This document shows positions 8,977-18,751 of a stretch of 64,000 nucleotides of DNA, piece by piece; position 1 is the stretch's first letter, and each line of letters starts with the position of its first letter. The stretch comes from G963677325 sp963677325. GTDB lineage: Bacteria; Bacteroidota; Bacteroidia; Bacteroidales; Prolixibacteraceae. Made by a program: the position numbers and the translations under genes. The notes under the pieces are model-generated. The model had not been told where the DNA came from. It did not search any database and saw only the letters and a program-made list of their open reading frames with translations. Location of the stretch: positions 620,001 through 684,000 of the forward strand of contig CAXXGM010000008.1 in the NCBI GenBank assembly GCA_963677325.2. The letters are read 5' to 3'.

Positions 8977-10446
8977 TTAAGGAATTTTTGTGATATCAAC
9001 ATCTAATGTAGTAATAGCAACAACACTCTGAGATTGAAGGGATAGCTTAAGAACACCATTTTCATCTGTTTTGATATCGGAAAGTTTTTCGATCTTTCCC
9101 TTACGGTCGTTATTCCATACTAAAAAATGAAAATTCTGATTGGCCGGTAAACCACCAATAACATAAGGAAACAAACCACTGGACCTGTTGACTGCATAAA
9201 GTGTCATATTTTGACCGTCCTTTTCTTTCATTACGGCGACCACTTTATTTACATTATTCCCCTGCTTTGTCTCAACTACGTTCCAACCTGGTTGACAGGT
9301 ATGGGTAAAGAGATAAGTCATATAATAGGATGGCCGTATCGGGTAACCATCACTTGCTATTCCAATTTCTGAAAAATATTGGGTACCATTGTCATACTTG
9401 GCTTTATAACAATCCCATTTGGCAAAACCCACGTATTTATAATTGAGAGCCCAAATTTGCATCCATGCATGCATTAGAGCATAATCATTCGTAAAGTCAA
9501 GCCTTGTGGAGGTGCCGGAAAGAAAACCCGGTGAAAATGCCCCAGGCTGATTTCTCCAGTCTGCCGTAGGACTGTATTCCATAACATAGATGGGCTTCTG
9601 TTGATTCGGAGACAGCGCTGTAACCGTGTTGTAAGCAAATTTCATTCTGGTGATCGCCTCATCAATCATGGAATAATCCCAATACAGATGAACCGAATAA
9701 CCATCTATGAAATCATTTGCATTGGCTCCCATAAAGGAGATCCAATTGGTAACCGACTGGTCATCTTTGAGTTCATCTACAAGTAAGTCACCTCCAATGA
9801 ACTTTACTCTGTTTCTGATGCCTTTGGCCTTTAATATTTCATCCAGCTTGCGGTAAGCGGCCACATAGTTCTCTTTAATAGTGGAAACCGTATTTACCTC
9901 ATTCTGAATAGTGATGTACTGCACTGAGGTTAATCCCAGATTGACAATCAGATTCTCAATTACATTGGCGAAATCATTCATCTGACGGCTCATTGGCCAC
10001 GTTCCACTTTCCTCGTATAAATCATCAAAAGCTCCGTGCCAGTAGGTTACATTAACGGTAGCTCCGGATGCCTGGGCCAATTGCACTGTCTTGATAAAGG
10101 AAGGCATGAATTCTGCATTGTATTTGGGATAACCTTCAAATGACTTGCAATCAAAGAATATTCTGACATGCTGACAGCCTAGCTTCTTGACTTTATCCTC
10201 CAGGTTAACGACATTGCCGGTGGTTACTCCATCAGCCGATGCACTCAAAGATGTGTACAGATTGTTGTTGTATTGAGCACCAAATCCAACAAAGTTGGCA
10301 GAAACAATTTTAGTCTGGTCTACCGTGAATTCAATAGTATCCTTTTTAGGTTGTTCAATATCTTTTTTATTGCTGCATGAGCATATGGATACAGCTAGTA
10401 TTATGAATGAAGTTAGTAGCTTTTTAATGTTAATTTTTTTTATCAC
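8977..10446 (-). CDS. Clan GH-A-like glycoside hydrolase, lipoprotein
   Basis: 489 residues. The N-terminus has a hydrophobic stretch ending in SICSC, a plausible lipobox. A TIM barrel follows: QYITIQNEVNT near residue 181 matches the NE acid/base motif of clan GH-A and PIYVMEYSP near residue 288 supplies the likely nucleophile Glu. A C-terminal beta domain (MTLYAVNRSSG, FLVWNNDRKGK) completes it. It is paralogous to 16997-18364 (shared FVGFGAQYN-type start, WDCYKAKY, YYMTYLFTHT, QPGW). Families such as GH5, GH30, GH39 and GH79 are all possible; I cannot choose. It follows the InlB-repeat lipoprotein gene, with a hairpin in the gap. Confidence 0.8.
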   Translation of the reverse strand: MIKKINIKKLLTSFIILAVSICSCSNKKDIEQPKKDTIEFTVDQTKIVSANFVGFGAQYNNNLYTSLSASADGVTTGNVVNLEDKVKKLGCQHVRIFFDCKSFEGYPKYNAEFMPSFIKTVQLAQASGATVNVTYWHGAFDDLYEESGTWPMSRQMNDFANVIENLIVNLGLTSVQYITIQNEVNTVSTIKENYVAAYRKLDEILKAKGIRNRVKFIGGDLLVDELKDDQSVTNWISFMGANANDFIDGYSVHLYWDYSMIDEAITRMKFAYNTVTALSPNQQKPIYVMEYSPTADWRNQPGAFSPGFLSGTSTRLDFTNDYALMHAWMQIWALNYKYVGFAKWDCYKAKYDNGTQYFSEIGIASDGYPIRPSYYMTYLFTHTCQPGWNVVETKQGNNVNKVVAVMKEKDGQNMTLYAVNRSSGLFPYVIGGLPANQNFHFLVWNNDRKGKIEKLSDIKTDENGVLKLSLQSQSVVAITTLDVDITKIP

Positions 10447-10549
10447 GGGTAAAGTTGTTTCAAATTGTAATTAAATAAAGAGGTTTCTTAAGGTATCAGC
10501 TTTTTTTTAAAATTATTGGAATTTCTTAGGTTATCAGACGAGTAAAAAA

Positions 10550-10620
10550 TGCAATTTTAAAGGAATAGTGCGAAAGCAGTAATTATACTAATTCCACACT
10601 ATTCCATTTTAAAACTTGCA
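10550..10620. repeat. Intra-operon inverted repeat
   Basis: TGCAATTTTAAAGGAATAGTG at 10550-10570 (split by one unpaired base) pairs with CACTATTCCATTTTAAAACTTGCA at 10597-10620. GGAATAGTG/CACTATTCC is a perfect 9-bp core and the AT arms pair with small bulges. It lies between the stop of the InlB-repeat lipoprotein gene and the start of the GH gene, so it could protect the susCD part of the transcript or attenuate read-through into the hydrolase genes. No U-tract typical of a terminator is seen. Confidence 0.6.
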
Positions 10621-10633
10621 CTAACTAAACAAA

Positions 10634-10978
10634 CTACTTAATCCACCTGGCATACAAAATCATGTCCAGGTAAATAGGTTTCACTGTTACATCGTAAGGT
10701 TTAAACTTGGTAACAGCAGGGGTCTTTGTAGGATCTGGATTGGCATCAGCTGCATTTGTAAACCAGCCGTCAAATTTGAAACCGGTACGGGTCAACACCG
10801 GAATATTTGCAGCAAGCTGTCCTGCTTCTACATCAACAAACACGGTATCACCAGCAGCATTGGTCAGATTGGTTATAAAGGCTACCTTACAAGTCCTGTC
10901 AACAACCTCACTTTTTTGACATGAACTCATCAGTCCTATCACCAGACTTATTGCAATCATTGAAAATAGTATTTTCAT
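10634..10978 (-). CDS. Small lipoprotein with InlB B-repeat domain
   Basis: 114 residues. The signal MKILFSMIAISLVIGLMSSC has a lipobox (MSSC). The remainder matches the InlB B-repeat (List-Bact_rpt) pattern: VAFITNLTN at the start, GFKFDGWFTNAADA in the middle and MILYARWIK at the end, the GF.FDGW...Y.RW signature. Such beta-grasp modules occur in secreted and surface proteins. It occupies the position just after susD where a SusE/SusF-type surface glycan-binding lipoprotein usually sits, so an accessory surface role is likely. Direct glycan binding is an inference. It is much shorter than SusE/F. Confidence 0.85.
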   Translation of the reverse strand: MKILFSMIAISLVIGLMSSCQKSEVVDRTCKVAFITNLTNAAGDTVFVDVEAGQLAANIPVLTRTGFKFDGWFTNAADANPDPTKTPAVTKFKPYDVTVKPIYLDMILYARWIK

Positions 10979-11027
10979 ATCTTTTTAATTAAAATCTTAA
11001 TTCAAACATTAATCCTCCACTAACTAA

Positions 11028-12839
11028 TTATTCTGAGGGCCATCCTGGATTCTGAGTCAACGTGACTCCTTTGTCGCCATAGAATTTAATCTCATAAAGT
11101 GGAACACTTTCGAGATAAGCCCTGTCGAGTACATTCCCGTTTGTGGCATTTCTGAAAGTCTGTGAAACTTTGATGTACCCGCTTCCGGTTGTAACATTGG
11201 CAGCTGAGGTAACTTTACCGGTTATGTCAGCCAGAATAAGGGCTTTGGTAACGGTACTTTTTGTAATGTATGCTCCGAGGTTCTTTTTGGGATACAATTC
11301 TGTATTATCATAGTCTATTTTTCTCCATCTCTTAAGGTCAGCCTGACGGAATCCTTCATAGATCAGCTCCACTCTTCTCTCTCTGCGAATTTCCCAGATA
11401 AGGGATGGGACAGAAGGATCACGGTCCGCATCTTCATAAACAGTCGTTCCAACTGCCGGTAACCCACCAACGATGGTCATATCGGGCAATCTTGTTGCTG
11501 CAGCATAACCGGCTCTTTTCCTGAGAGCATTAATTGTTTTATCAAGGTCAGCCTGAACAACTGTGTATAATCCCATATCGGCAAGCTCGGCTGCGGCCTC
11601 GATGTAGTTCATCATCACCTCACCTAACCTGATGATTGGTGCATCTGTAATATTAAAGCTTTGGACGGCGTAAGCCTGATCTTTTGTTGCTTCATCAAGG
11701 AATTTCCAGGTCTTGAATCCGGTAGAAGCGTAACCTGTTTCAATAAATTGCAGATAAAACCGGTCGGTACGGAATGTGTTTGCCAGTCGTGGATCTCTGT
11801 CTTTCATTTGATTTGCAGCGGTTTGATCGCCCAGGTAAAGTGAATTTACACCGGCCGTTGTTTTGATTGGCATCCCGTTTTTACAGAGATAAGAATCGAT
11901 CACATCTTTTGGGGCAGCAAAGCCCTGAATGGTGTTTTCGTTATTGCCTGATGCGATTTGATGGGTAACCTGACCTGTGTCGTAAATACGATACAGGATC
12001 ATCTCTTTTTTAACAGGGGCTGTAGCGCCAATATCGATCGTACTGCAGATTTTTTGATAATTGTCAGCAACTGAATAACGTCCGGATGCAATAACCCTGT
12101 CAGCTGCATCCTTTGCTACCTGAAGGTAAATTCCGGCTTTCGCACGGTCAGCAGCCGAAGCATTAGGATTATATTTTATCTGGGTACCTACCATCAGCAT
12201 TTGCCTCGACATAAAGGCATCCACAACATCTTTACCAATCACCAATCCGCGTGCTCCGGTCAGCGCATCATCAATCTTCACGTTATCTGATGCATATTTG
12301 AAATCCTCAAGGACTTTATCCATGACATAGGTGACCGCATCGCGCGTTCTGTAAAGGGTGGAATCGGTGTCACTCAAAGGAACATCAAAATAGGGTACAT
12401 CACCAAAATCGAACACAAATTCAGAATAATCAAGGGCTCTGAAAAAACGTGCGATACCAATCCAGTGTTTGGCTGTTGCATCATTGTCAAACTTCATTTT
12501 TGACACTCTGTCAACGAAAATATTGTCCTTTCTGATTTTCTGATAATAGGTTCCCCAGGCGCCACCCTTTGCTGTAGGTTGTGACGCAAATCCAGGCAAA
12601 CTTGCGTTGGTGTAATCATCATTTAAGGTCTCATGATTAGAATAAGATCCTCCCGTATCATTGTTCCCAAATCCAGGGAAACGATCGGCATAATATCCGA
12701 AAGCGAAAGCTCTTACACTTGTTTCGGAAGTCCAGAAATCTTCATCGGTGAAGGAGGCGAGAGGTTCTTTTGTCAGGAAATCTTCGCATCCTGTAAGAAG
12801 CATCACTGCAAGTACCGCGATTAATATTTTATTTTTCAT
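11028..12839 (-). CDS. SusD/RagB-family glycan-binding lipoprotein
   Basis: 603 residues, normal for SusD. The signal MKNKILIAVLAVMLLTGCEDF carries a lipobox (LTGC), followed by the typical LTKEPLASFTDEDFW start. Helical TPR-like segments include GIARFFRALDYSEFVFDFGD and RREREVELIYEGFR-type sequence (read WEIRRERRVELIYEGF), a hallmark of the family C-terminal half. It sits 19 bp after susC. SusD caps the SusC transporter on the outer membrane and delivers oligosaccharides. The particular glycan cannot be read from sequence. Confidence 0.97.
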   Translation of the reverse strand: MKNKILIAVLAVMLLTGCEDFLTKEPLASFTDEDFWTSETSVRAFAFGYYADRFPGFGNNDTGGSYSNHETLNDDYTNASLPGFASQPTAKGGAWGTYYQKIRKDNIFVDRVSKMKFDNDATAKHWIGIARFFRALDYSEFVFDFGDVPYFDVPLSDTDSTLYRTRDAVTYVMDKVLEDFKYASDNVKIDDALTGARGLVIGKDVVDAFMSRQMLMVGTQIKYNPNASAADRAKAGIYLQVAKDAADRVIASGRYSVADNYQKICSTIDIGATAPVKKEMILYRIYDTGQVTHQIASGNNENTIQGFAAPKDVIDSYLCKNGMPIKTTAGVNSLYLGDQTAANQMKDRDPRLANTFRTDRFYLQFIETGYASTGFKTWKFLDEATKDQAYAVQSFNITDAPIIRLGEVMMNYIEAAAELADMGLYTVVQADLDKTINALRKRAGYAAATRLPDMTIVGGLPAVGTTVYEDADRDPSVPSLIWEIRRERRVELIYEGFRQADLKRWRKIDYDNTELYPKKNLGAYITKSTVTKALILADITGKVTSAANVTTGSGYIKVSQTFRNATNGNVLDRAYLESVPLYEIKFYGDKGVTLTQNPGWPSE

Positions 12840-12858
12840 GATTAGCTGTATTGAGATA

Positions 12859-15800
12859 TTATAAATCTATTTGAACTCCAAAAGACAATGTTCTGAAGTA
12901 AGGGTATGTTCTCCCGAAACTCTTGGCATCGTTGAATCCTTCTACCGAATTCTGCTGAACTTCAGGGTCAATGGTAATGTTCAGGTGATCCCATGTATGC
13001 AGGTTCTCACCGCTTGCAAACAGCCGGACTCTGCTGATTCCTGTATTATTCAGCAATTTCTTTGGCAAGGTGTATCCGATCGTCAGGTTCTTCAATCTCA
13101 GATAAGACATATCCGTGAGATAGCGGGTTTGTGGCTGCCAGTTTGCATTGTGATTATTGGCTCCCGGGTTGGAAGGCGCCGGATAATAAGCATCGAGATT
13201 TTCAGGAGTCCAGTAATCCATCTGGTTCTGGTAAACTGCTTCTCCTGCGGTAAATCCGGGGATAAACAGTGATCCGGTGGCCCAGTAATCGCGTTTGCCT
13301 ACGCCCTGGAAGAAGGTGCTTAGATCAAATCCTTTATAATTAAGCCCTAACCTCAAACCATAGATGTAACGAGGAGTGGTATTCCCGATGACGGTCATGT
13401 CACCGTGGTCTGTATTTGTGCCTGCACCATAATCAACAACGCCGTCACCATTGATATCCTTGTATTTCACATCACCGGGTCCGTAATGGAAGGCAGAACT
13501 GGTATTGGTCACATCCTGGTTAGGTGTAGTTGTTTTATAGATCCATGTCGGATTAGCAGCTCCATTGTTGCCATCGAAGTCATCCGTGGTGAAAAGCCGG
13601 TCTGTCTTGTAGCCCCAGATTTCTCCCATTGTTTTTCCAACATAATTCTCGGTATCGTTTCCACCTCCATGAATATCCACTTCACTATTTGCAAACTTGG
13701 TGATCTTACCCGTTTCGTCTGAGAGTGTTCCCATGACATTAAGTCCTAAACCATTGGAGAAAACTTTATCATAGGTAATGGCTAATTCCCATCCGTTTGT
13801 CTGAAGTTCACCGTAATTTCTCCTTGAAGGCGATGCCCCAAGAGTAAGAGGAAGTTCGACTCCGGTGGTAACCATCCCCTTGGTGGTACGTCTGAATTTG
13901 TCAAATTCAATACCTAATGTATTATCAAAGAATTTTGCATCTAAACCCAAGTCAAGCGTTTCGACCGTCTCCCAGGTCAAATTATTTGAAATATTACCAA
14001 ATACGCCGATACTTGTAGGATTTAAACCTGCCATCCACCAGTTGGAATTACCTGCACTCATTGTCCTGAGATAGGAGCTTCCTACATTGTTATTTCCGAT
14101 AGATCCCCATGATCCTCTCAGCTTAACGAATGATACCGGAGTGGTTTCTTTAAACTTCTCAAAGAATTTTTCATTGGAAATAACATATCCTGCAGAAAAG
14201 GAGGGGAAATTGCCCCATTTCTGATTGGGAGGAAATTTAGAAGATCCATCTCTCCTGAAATTGCCTTCAAGAAGGTATATGTCTTTATACGAGTAATTTA
14301 TTCTTCCAAAAAATCCAAGGGTAGACCAATCAGACGGATAACCATCCACGGTTGGGATTCCGGTAGTAAGATTTAATTCAGGCTTAGAAGGAAGCATTAC
14401 GCCGGTGGCTTTCGACATTTGGAATTCAGTCCTGAAATATTCGATATCGCTTCCGGCCATCACTTTAAAGGTATGTCCGTCTATTGCCCTGCTAAAGGTG
14501 GTATATGCTTTTCCTACTTCTCTTTTATTCCAGTCCGAATTAATGATCACGTAGTCTTCCGCCGGGAAAAAGTTGCCGACCACTTGGGTAAGAGTTGGAT
14601 CTACCCAGCTGTTAAGCCCTGTAATGGGAGAAGCTGATACTTTAGAATGTCCGTTATTGGATGCATGGGTGTAATCTACGTCGGCTGTCCATCCTTTCAT
14701 GAAGGTGATCGTTCCGCCAAGCTGAATACGGCTGAATTCATTCTTATCGGTGTTCATATTAGCCTGCTCCAGCTCGGTGCGGATGTTTTTAAGCGGAAGC
14801 CCGTTAACGGTGCCGTAAGGATAGGTTTCAGGGTAACGGTAAATATTGAACCAGTACTCGTTTTTGGCAGCGCCATTGGCGAGCCTGAAGTTTGGGTATT
14901 GTTTGTCTGAAGTAGTGCTCATCACGGAACCTCTGGCGGTAAACCAGTTGTTAACTTTGGATTCAATCCGCATCATTCCGTTAAAACGGCGATATTGATC
15001 CGGTTCCGGGGCTATTTTTACAAGTCCTTTCTGATCCAGGTATCCAAAACTACCATAGTAAGTTGTCTTATCATTTCCTCCGGAAATGGAGAGATTGTGT
15101 TTCATCTGGGGAGATGAATTATTAAGAAAAAGATTGTCAATATCCCAAGGGCGATAGAAGTAAGCCTGTCCAGCGCGGAATTCGTAGTCGCGTCCTTCTA
15201 CCATAGCATTTCCCAAATCTTGTCCGCCGTAAAGTTGTTTCCACTGCCTCATTTTAGCAACGCTGAGATCATCATAATAAGCTCCCAGGATGTTGAAACT
15301 TGTAGTGTTGGGGGCCGTTCTGCGGTACTGTTTAAGCATGTATTCAGCGCCGTCAGCTCCATCGGCAATTTCCGGTGTATTCATTGGTGCTGACCAGGCA
15401 AAGCTGTTGTCATAGCTGACGTTTACTTTCCCTTTAGCTCCTTTTTTTGAAGTCAGCAGGATAACTCCCCAGGTACCTCTTGCCCCATAAATAGAGGCTG
15501 AAGCTGCATCCTTCAAAACCGATACTGATTCAATATCCGAAGGATTGATCATCATGATATTAGGTATCTCCACGTTATCAAGAAGGATCAAAGGCTTGGA
15601 TTCAGCGTTGATAGAACCTTGCAATCCACGAATGTGAATTTCAGGAGCGGTTCCGATATTTCCGCTGGAAGTAGTGATCAGCAGTCCCGGAGTAGACCCC
15701 TGAAGGCCTCTGGCGAGGTCGGTAACCGGTCGTGAGCCCACCATCTTACCAACATCAACAGTTCCTACTGCACCGGTAAGATTGACTCTGCGTTGTGTAC

Positions 15801-16143
15801 CGTAACCAACCACTACCACTTCTTCCATCAATTGTTGCTCCTCTTTAAGGGTTATCTGGAAATTGGATTTTCCATTAACCGGAATCTCTTGGGATTTGAA
15901 ACCTACAAATGAAATAGTAAGTACCGAATTAGAAGGAACTGAAAGGGAAAAGTCCCCATCTGCGGATGTGATAGTACCGGTTGTTGTCCCTTTTACAGCT
16001 ACTGTAGCACCTGGGATCGGTTCATTTTTTTCACTTAGAACCTTCCCGGTAACAGTAATTTTAGCCTGTTGGGCTAACAACTGTTCATTGAAAAGCGGAG
16101 AAAAGAAAACAGCTGTCAATAAAAACAGAAGATATTTCTTCAT
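12859..16143 (-). CDS. SusC/RagA-family TonB-dependent outer-membrane transporter
   Basis: 1094 residues, typical for SusC. A signal peptide is followed by a carboxypeptidase-regulatory-like beta-sandwich (about residues 28-105, GKVLSEKNEPIPGATVAVKG), then the plug signature EEVVVVGYGTQRRVNLTGAV near residue 110 and a long beta-barrel ending in RTLSFGVQIDL. It imports oligosaccharides with SusD using TonB energy. It is first in its operon; upstream are a TAAGTTTG promoter-like element and two AAAGTATTAT boxes 21 bp apart, shared with four other units in the window. Confidence 0.97.
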   Translation of the reverse strand: MKKYLLFLLTAVFFSPLFNEQLLAQQAKITVTGKVLSEKNEPIPGATVAVKGTTTGTITSADGDFSLSVPSNSVLTISFVGFKSQEIPVNGKSNFQITLKEEQQLMEEVVVVGYGTQRRVNLTGAVGTVDVGKMVGSRPVTDLARGLQGSTPGLLITTSSGNIGTAPEIHIRGLQGSINAESKPLILLDNVEIPNIMMINPSDIESVSVLKDAASASIYGARGTWGVILLTSKKGAKGKVNVSYDNSFAWSAPMNTPEIADGADGAEYMLKQYRRTAPNTTSFNILGAYYDDLSVAKMRQWKQLYGGQDLGNAMVEGRDYEFRAGQAYFYRPWDIDNLFLNNSSPQMKHNLSISGGNDKTTYYGSFGYLDQKGLVKIAPEPDQYRRFNGMMRIESKVNNWFTARGSVMSTTSDKQYPNFRLANGAAKNEYWFNIYRYPETYPYGTVNGLPLKNIRTELEQANMNTDKNEFSRIQLGGTITFMKGWTADVDYTHASNNGHSKVSASPITGLNSWVDPTLTQVVGNFFPAEDYVIINSDWNKREVGKAYTTFSRAIDGHTFKVMAGSDIEYFRTEFQMSKATGVMLPSKPELNLTTGIPTVDGYPSDWSTLGFFGRINYSYKDIYLLEGNFRRDGSSKFPPNQKWGNFPSFSAGYVISNEKFFEKFKETTPVSFVKLRGSWGSIGNNNVGSSYLRTMSAGNSNWWMAGLNPTSIGVFGNISNNLTWETVETLDLGLDAKFFDNTLGIEFDKFRRTTKGMVTTGVELPLTLGASPSRRNYGELQTNGWELAITYDKVFSNGLGLNVMGTLSDETGKITKFANSEVDIHGGGNDTENYVGKTMGEIWGYKTDRLFTTDDFDGNNGAANPTWIYKTTTPNQDVTNTSSAFHYGPGDVKYKDINGDGVVDYGAGTNTDHGDMTVIGNTTPRYIYGLRLGLNYKGFDLSTFFQGVGKRDYWATGSLFIPGFTAGEAVYQNQMDYWTPENLDAYYPAPSNPGANNHNANWQPQTRYLTDMSYLRLKNLTIGYTLPKKLLNNTGISRVRLFASGENLHTWDHLNITIDPEVQQNSVEGFNDAKSFGRTYPYFRTLSFGVQIDL

Positions 16144-16236
16144 AAGTTAAAATAATTTAAATTAACACTTAGTTTTTTAGATTGATTGTTTAATTTACAA
16201 AAAATCTTTCGGTTTTGCTGCATGATTTTATCGAAT

Positions 16237-16297
16237 CAAACTTAGGTGATCTTAAAATGGAGTTATAATACTTTTATTTGGGAAAATAATACTTTCA
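16237..16297 (-). promoter_or_regulatory. susC promoter with 21-bp-spaced direct repeat
   Basis: Read on the minus strand: distal box GAAAGTATTAT, proximal box AAAAGTATTAT (16275-16265), 18 nt after the 13-base proximal block, then TAAGTTTG (16244-16237), a perfect match to the Bacteroidota -7 consensus TAnnTTTG. The two boxes are exactly 21 bp apart (ATAATAC at 16265 and 16286 on the plus strand). The proximal box takes the place of a -33 element. The same layout recurs at 21387, 35256 and 42427, and in part at 56174. The spacing suits an AraC-type activator; the regulator is not in the window. Confidence 0.7.
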
Positions 16298-16299
16298 TG

Positions 16300-16996
16300 T
16301 TGATTACAGATGTGTGATGGGAGGAATTGAAAAGAATTATAAAATAGGTAAACCATCTAAACATCAGATAAACAGGCAAAAGGGTATACAAATACAATAG
16401 CATATAAATCTTTAATATGTGTATAAATTGTTTCTTTTGAAGATCGCATTTATAATTATACGAAGTTACACAGAGCATATATTGTGCTCTCTGTATGACT
16501 CTTTTTTCCTTCAGAATTTCAAAGGTCCAGAGGTTGAGAGTGTTTGAAACTTCAGCCTTCAGTCTTCAGCCTATTCCTCACATTCATCGTATCCGGGATC
16601 TTCTACAGCCATTCATTAACCCAGAAAATAGCTGAATTATCCCCTAACGAAGGGATAAGCCTGGCCACCAGTTCATAAATGGCGATCGGCGCTCCTGCTG
16701 TTGCCTTAAGGTGGTTCATAGATTCACTGATCATTAATTCCAAACCCTTCTGGTTTTCAGCCTTCAGTCTTTAAAACTGTCACTGCTCCTATATACCTGC
16801 TGCTTGCCAGATCCTCCTCCTCCTGGCCATTATAGTCTGCTGCTTCAGCGGGATGCAGACCTCCACGAGAGTCTGTCCGGTGCTGATGCTCCGGTTACGC
16901 CAACTAAGCCCTGATACGGAGTTGGTACGAAGCAGATACGACGCGTTCCTGATTACATCTGTTAAGATTAGTTATTTTGTTTTATGTGGCAAAGTA
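16300..16996. other. Gene-poor gap with degenerate repeats
   Basis: No convincing gene was found in this ~700 bp. TTCAGCCTTCAGTCTT occurs twice (near 16549 and 16757). A minus-strand open stretch near 16610-16750 (LKATAGAPIAIYELVARLIP) has no recognisable family and ends in a stop, and may be a gene relic. Around 16870-16955 lies a weak 11-bp-phased inverted repeat: GGTTACGCCAACT against AGTTGGTACGAAG, with TACGG/TACGA words spaced by 11. The gap separates the end of one unit from the susC promoter. Confidence 0.4.
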
Positions 16997-18364
16997 CTAC
17001 TTTATTTTAACGGTGGTGATCGCCAGGACAGAACTACTGTTAATGGTTCCTTTTATTGTGCCAAGAGCATCAGCATTTATTGTGTTTTCTTTCGTAAATA
17101 TACCCTTGCCGTCGCTGTTGAATGAATAGACTGAATATTTTCGCTTCGGAGTAAGACCGCTTATCACGTACTCCTGGGATTTACTTTTCGTGTTGACCGC
17201 ATAAACCGTTTGCATGGTACTGCTCTTATTTTTCATGGCTGATACGGCTAAAGTGTTTTTTGGATCCACAGGTGACGATGTTTGGACAACCTGCCATCCC
17301 GGTTGGGAGGTATGTGTGAATAAATAAGTCATGTAGTACATTGGATACAAAGGATATCCATCCTTGGCGCTCCCGATGCAGGAGTAATATTGAACTCCTC
17401 TGTCGAATTTTGCCTTGTAGCAGTCCCACCGGATAAATCCGGCAAACCCAAGATTCATCCCGTTTACCTGAAACAAGGCATTTTGCAGGGCGGAGGTTGT
17501 AGTCCTTGAGATGGGAATCTTTGTTCCGGTCAGATAACCCGGATCTTTCATCGGATCATCTGCGGGTTTGACCGATCCCCTGACGCCGTATTCAGTGATG
17601 TAGACCGGTTTATTTGCGATGCGGCTGAATGATCTGGCTATGTTAGCTACGCTGGTAAGGCGTGTATAAGGCTTTAAGGTGTCGTTATCATCCCAATAAG
17701 CGTGAAATGAATACCCGTCAAGGATATCAGCCATATTGGTGGTAAGGTAATCAAACCACATCTGCTGGTCGTTATAAACCAGATCTCCCCCGACAATCCT
17801 TATTTTATCCCGGATTCCTTTGGCTTTAAGGGCTTCATCGAGTTTGGCATAATAGGCCTTGTAAGCTGGCAAGGCGATTTTCCCCGGATTACCGTTTGGC
17901 TCGTTCTGCAAGGTTATTTCCCTTACAGCCGTATACTTCTTGTTCACGATCAGATCGTAGATCAGATCTGCGAAGGGGGGCATTTTTTCAGGTGTGGCTC
18001 TGCTCCAAAAGGTGATGTTAATGATGGAAGCTCCGGCATCCTGGGCCAACTTGACAGTTTTAATAAAAGAATCCATAAAATCGGAAGGCACCGTTGAATA
18101 GTTTGGATCGGAAGGCCATGATTTAGAATCGAAGAAAATCCTCACGTACTGCGATCCCAGATTCTTCACCTTTTTTTCAAGCTGATGAATATTTTCAGGT
18201 GTTATTCCATCCACTTCGCTGAAAGTGGAATAGACATTCTGATTGTACTGGGTGCCAAAACCGGCAAAATCATTGACCAGAACTTTGTTGAAATCTATTT
18301 TTACCTCCTGGGCATTTACATTAATGAAAAGCATCAGGAAGATTATCGCAACTATATTTTTCAT
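16997..18364 (-). CDS. Secreted clan GH-A-like glycoside hydrolase (paralog of 8977-10446)
   Basis: 455 residues from the ATG at 18364, which begins MKNIVAIIFLMLFINVNAQ, a clean signal peptide. A TTG two codons upstream extends the frame but overlaps the stop of the preceding relic, so I prefer the ATG. The barrel carries EITLQNEPNGN near residue 150 (acid/base) and PVYITEYGVRG near residue 255 (nucleophile). The C-terminal beta domain (TVYAVNTKSKSQEYVISGL) also occurs alone in the relic upstream. It ends the unit that begins with the GH20-like gene. Family uncertain (GH5/30/39/79-like); endo- or exo-action unknown. Confidence 0.8.
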   Translation of the reverse strand: MKNIVAIIFLMLFINVNAQEVKIDFNKVLVNDFAGFGTQYNQNVYSTFSEVDGITPENIHQLEKKVKNLGSQYVRIFFDSKSWPSDPNYSTVPSDFMDSFIKTVKLAQDAGASIINITFWSRATPEKMPPFADLIYDLIVNKKYTAVREITLQNEPNGNPGKIALPAYKAYYAKLDEALKAKGIRDKIRIVGGDLVYNDQQMWFDYLTTNMADILDGYSFHAYWDDNDTLKPYTRLTSVANIARSFSRIANKPVYITEYGVRGSVKPADDPMKDPGYLTGTKIPISRTTTSALQNALFQVNGMNLGFAGFIRWDCYKAKFDRGVQYYSCIGSAKDGYPLYPMYYMTYLFTHTSQPGWQVVQTSSPVDPKNTLAVSAMKNKSSTMQTVYAVNTKSKSQEYVISGLTPKRKYSVYSFNSDGKGIFTKENTINADALGTIKGTINSSSVLAITTVKIK

Positions 18365-18366
18365 GA

Positions 18367-18604
18367 TCAAGGAAGCGTAATATTCAGAGTTGTTATTACA
18401 ATTAAGTTTTTTGACTTTATGGTATCAAGGGCTGTTCCTTCATTGTTTGAGGAAAGAGGTGATTCTTGTTTTAACCCGCCTTTTGCATCGCCGTTGAATG
18501 AATATACATTGAACTTTTTATTTGGATTAAACCCTGCCAACGTTTTATCAACTTTACCAGATTTTATATTGATAGCATAAACAATCTGGTCAGAGGCAAA
18601 ATTT
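18367..18604 (-). pseudogene. Orphan C-terminal remnant of a GH-A-like paralog
   Basis: On the minus strand a frame without a start encodes ASDQIVYAINIKSGK, then GFNPNKKFNVYSFNGDAKGG and LIVITTLNITLP followed by a stop at 18367-18369. This aligns with the last ~70 residues of the neighbouring hydrolase (MQTVYAVNTKSKS, KRKYSVYSFNSDGKGI, SVLAITTVKIK). A stop codon lies just upstream of the visible homology, so the catalytic barrel has been lost. The remnant ends two bases before the next gene's ATG, as expected if two tandem paralogs once formed an operon and the first was deleted. Confidence 0.8.
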
Positions 18605-18751
18605 TCTTAATTAGAACTTAAAAAATAGTTTATTCTTTCAGTAATTATTTGTCTCAGTGCCTTATCTCTAAAAGTGATGAATTTTTTGGCACAATATTTT
18701 TGACCACCTTCTGCAAGGCTTTATTGATAATCCTTACAGAAGGGAATAAAT

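Noticed and set aside
16853..17125. 90-residue plus-strand open frame
   Set aside because: Half lies in a degenerate inverted repeat and half antisense to a hydrolase gene; no family resemblance.
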